6,408 nucleotides of DNA, from the NCBI GenBank assembly GCA_949935895.1, contig CATLGL010000082.1:1-6408 (forward strand), in the 5' to 3' direction. The stretch comes from an uncultured Clostridia bacterium (GTDB lineage Bacteria; Bacillota; Clostridia; TANB77; CAG-508). A program made the translations under genes and the position numbers. Every line of letters starts with the position of its first letter. The stretch's first letter is position 1. Below are positions 5,445 to 6,408 of the stretch, piece after piece. The notes beneath the pieces were generated by a model. The model was not told where the DNA came from. It did not search any database and saw only the letters and a list, made by a program, of their open reading frames with translations.

Positions 5445-6079
5445 GCGCCATATTCATGCCACTCGGATACAAATACTACTTCCCCGTAGGCACGTTTTGA
5501 CTGAAAAACCACATTTTCTTCAAAAACTCGGACACCATTTTCATAAATGTCTCGAGCAATTGCCCACTCTTCTTGTGTGGGCTCTTCAGAAAACCACTGA
5601 GTATTCTGATAACAAGAATACTCACCAGAGGATATTACACCTCTTACCGTATTAGGATAGTCTGGGCGTTCTACGCGGTTCATGATGACTGTCCCTACAC
5701 GATATTTTTCATCTGTGTCACATATCCCTGCTTCCCCGTGGATGCCTTTTGCAAGCCACCACACTTCATTTGGGTTTTCTTGTTTTCTTTTGGTTTCTTC
5801 TTCCTTCTTTCGAAGCATATCTTCTTCTTCCCTCTTTACAGTTTCAATATCTTCTGTATAGATTGAATTAAAGTTGTCCCAGTCGAATTCTTTCAATACT
5901 GGAGCTGGAATAGGCTGAATTTGTAATGTTGCATCCCATTCTTTTGCTTCTACCCGTCTTGCTGGCGAAAACACGATAACTAACCCTAGGATTAGTATGC
6001 TTGCAATCCACATTAGTAAGTTTACTAACATCCGTTCTTTTGTGGCTCTTCTTTGTTCCTTTTTACTATTTTTTCTCAT
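5435..6079 (-). CDS. Membrane-anchored SleB/CwlJ-like cell wall hydrolase, second paralog
   Basis: A 214-residue protein: a very basic N-terminus (RKNSKKEQRRATKER), one membrane segment (about 18-37), the linker motif KEFDWDNFNSIYTEDIE (63-79), a charged probable coiled coil (about 80-102) and a Hydrolase_2 (SleB/CwlJ) domain (about 106-211). The domain shows GIHGEAG with the putative catalytic Glu (E116), KYRVGTVIMNRVERPDYPNT, the SGEYSCY segment, WAIARDIYENG and a C-terminal VVFQS / VVFVSEWHEYG block. It should act on peptidoglycan outside the membrane. Whether it is a germination enzyme or a vegetative or sporulation hydrolase cannot be told; it lacks the separate peptidoglycan-binding domain of classical SleB. 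The ATG at 6079 follows GGGAGG (6087-6092) by 7 nt; the upstream in-frame TTG at 6094 overlaps that site and is unlikely. It has its own promoter and a leader of about 88 nt. GC reaches about 50% locally, far above the left half. Confidence 0.85.
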   Translation of the reverse strand: MRKNSKKEQRRATKERMLVNLLMWIASILILGLVIVFSPARRVEAKEWDATLQIQPIPAPVLKEFDWDNFNSIYTEDIETVKREEEDMLRKKEEETKRKQENPNEVWWLAKGIHGEAGICDTDEKYRVGTVIMNRVERPDYPNTVRGVISSGEYSCYQNTQWFSEEPTQEEWAIARDIYENGVRVFEENVVFQSKRAYGEVVFVSEWHEYGAKR

Positions 6080-6118
6080 TTTTTGTCCTCCCAAAGTTTT
6101 AAAATAGTATTGGCCCTT

Positions 6119-6159
6119 AGGTTCTTACAAACCGAACCTGTTATTGCAAAGGTTATTGC
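6119..6159 (-). promoter_or_regulatory. Leader elements of the second hydrolase: direct repeats and a hairpin
   Basis: On the minus strand the 8-mer GCAATAAC occurs twice (6152-6159 and 6140-6147), 12 nt apart start to start, about one helical turn. Next comes a 6-bp inverted repeat, GAACCT with AGGTTC (6119-6124 with 6134-6139). All lie between the predicted transcription start (near 6167) and the ribosome binding site. Paired operator half-sites or a leader RNA structure are both possible. Confidence 0.35.
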
Positions 6160-6173
6160 CATTCTTACCTTTT

Positions 6174-6203
6174 ATTATACCACAAATTTTACATAAAGTC
6201 CAA
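6174..6203 (-). promoter_or_regulatory. Promoter of the second hydrolase gene
   Basis: On the minus strand TTGGAC (6198-6203), an 18-nt spacer and a perfect TATAAT (6174-6179). It aligns with the promoter of the downstream paralog from the -35 into the leader. Confidence 0.6.
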
Positions 6204-6242
6204 TTTGCCTATTTCATTCTCATTACAATTCATACTATATTG

Positions 6243-6278
6243 GTATAAATAGCAAGCTTTCAGCTTGAATATTTATAC
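6243..6278. repeat. Inverted repeat in the 6204-6338 non-coding gap
   Basis: GTATAAAT (6243-6250) pairs with ATTTATAC (6271-6278), and inside, CAAGCT (6253-6258) pairs with AGCTTG (6262-6267) around TTC. A small asymmetric internal loop (AG opposite AAT) separates the helices. There is no T-run on the minus strand and only a mixed T-rich stretch on the plus strand, so a terminator role for the gene at the right edge is doubtful. I see no gene in the rest of this gap. Confidence 0.5.
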
Positions 6279-6338
6279 TCTATTCTACTTCCTTTATGGT
6301 AAACCAAAAGGTTGCTACTTTGAGTTTACGAGTGCATT

Positions 6339-6408
6339 TTATATAGCACTTCTTCGTAACTGTTTTGCATGTTCAATTGCAATATCTGTTACTTCTCCGC
6401 TTGCTATT
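6339..6408 (-). CDS. C-terminal end of an unrecognised minus-strand gene
   Basis: The last 22 complete codons of a gene entering from the right edge read IASGEVTDIAIEHAKQLRR and end with SAI and a TAA stop (6339-6341). The residue pattern looks like an amphipathic helix and like real coding sequence, and the neighbouring frame I checked on this strand stops quickly. The tail is too short for me to name a family. It lies 135 nt upstream of the second hydrolase promoter and probably belongs to a separate transcription unit. Confidence 0.5.
   Translation of the reverse strand, partial: IASGEVTDIAIEHAKQLRRSAI

Noticed and set aside
5143..5866. Plus-strand open frames opposite the two hydrolase genes
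   Set aside because: They have no ribosome binding sites, biased composition and no recognisable domains; they mirror the real minus-strand genes.
6296..6346. Short plus-strand open frame of 16 codons starting at 6296
   Set aside because: No ribosome binding site, and it runs antisense into the end of the right-edge gene.

Overview
The window looks like a piece of a low-GC, endospore-forming Clostridia chromosome, possibly Lachnospirales. The order-level guess is inference. Supporting signs are an SspH-type small acid-soluble spore protein, a TGS-domain nucleoside kinase typical of clostridia, two SleB/CwlJ-superfamily wall hydrolases, strong AGGAGG ribosome binding sites and very AT-rich DNA.

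Layout, left to right. (1) Minus strand: the first 122 codons of a TGS-domain uridine kinase-like protein, preceded 23 nt upstream by an MFS transporter; they probably share the promoter at 1706-1734. (2) Plus strand, divergent: a 60-aa SspH-like spore protein. (3) A structured 88-nt element (2022-2109) closed by a perfect 12-bp stem lies in the convergent gap. (4) Minus strand: truA followed by a DUF2651-like membrane protein with a long Cys/Asn-rich tail. (5) Plus strand, divergent from truA: a Cof-type HAD hydrolase. (6) Minus strand: two paralogous membrane-anchored hydrolases, each with its own promoter and terminator. (7) Minus strand: the last 22 codons of an unrecognised gene at the right edge.

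Two genes are broken as the sequence stands. truA needs three single-base deletions and the HAD gene needs one to restore complete, well-conserved proteins. All four are +1 insertions, and each can be placed at a T-C-GG in the sense strand. This could be recent decay or a systematic sequencing error, and should be settled before either gene is called a pseudogene.

The two hydrolase genes form the most coherent unit. They share a juxtamembrane motif (EF-D/N-W-x-NF-x-S-x-Y), a catalytic-type domain, and promoters that align from the -35 box to a TGGCAWTRACC box about 12 nt past the -10. They are also less AT-rich than the left half, so they may be a duplicated, co-regulated and perhaps acquired pair. 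I see no mobile element, CRISPR array, tRNA or rRNA. No complete novel system is demonstrable here; the best candidates for something undescribed are the structured element, the Cys-rich DUF2651 protein and the hydrolase pair with its shared control region.
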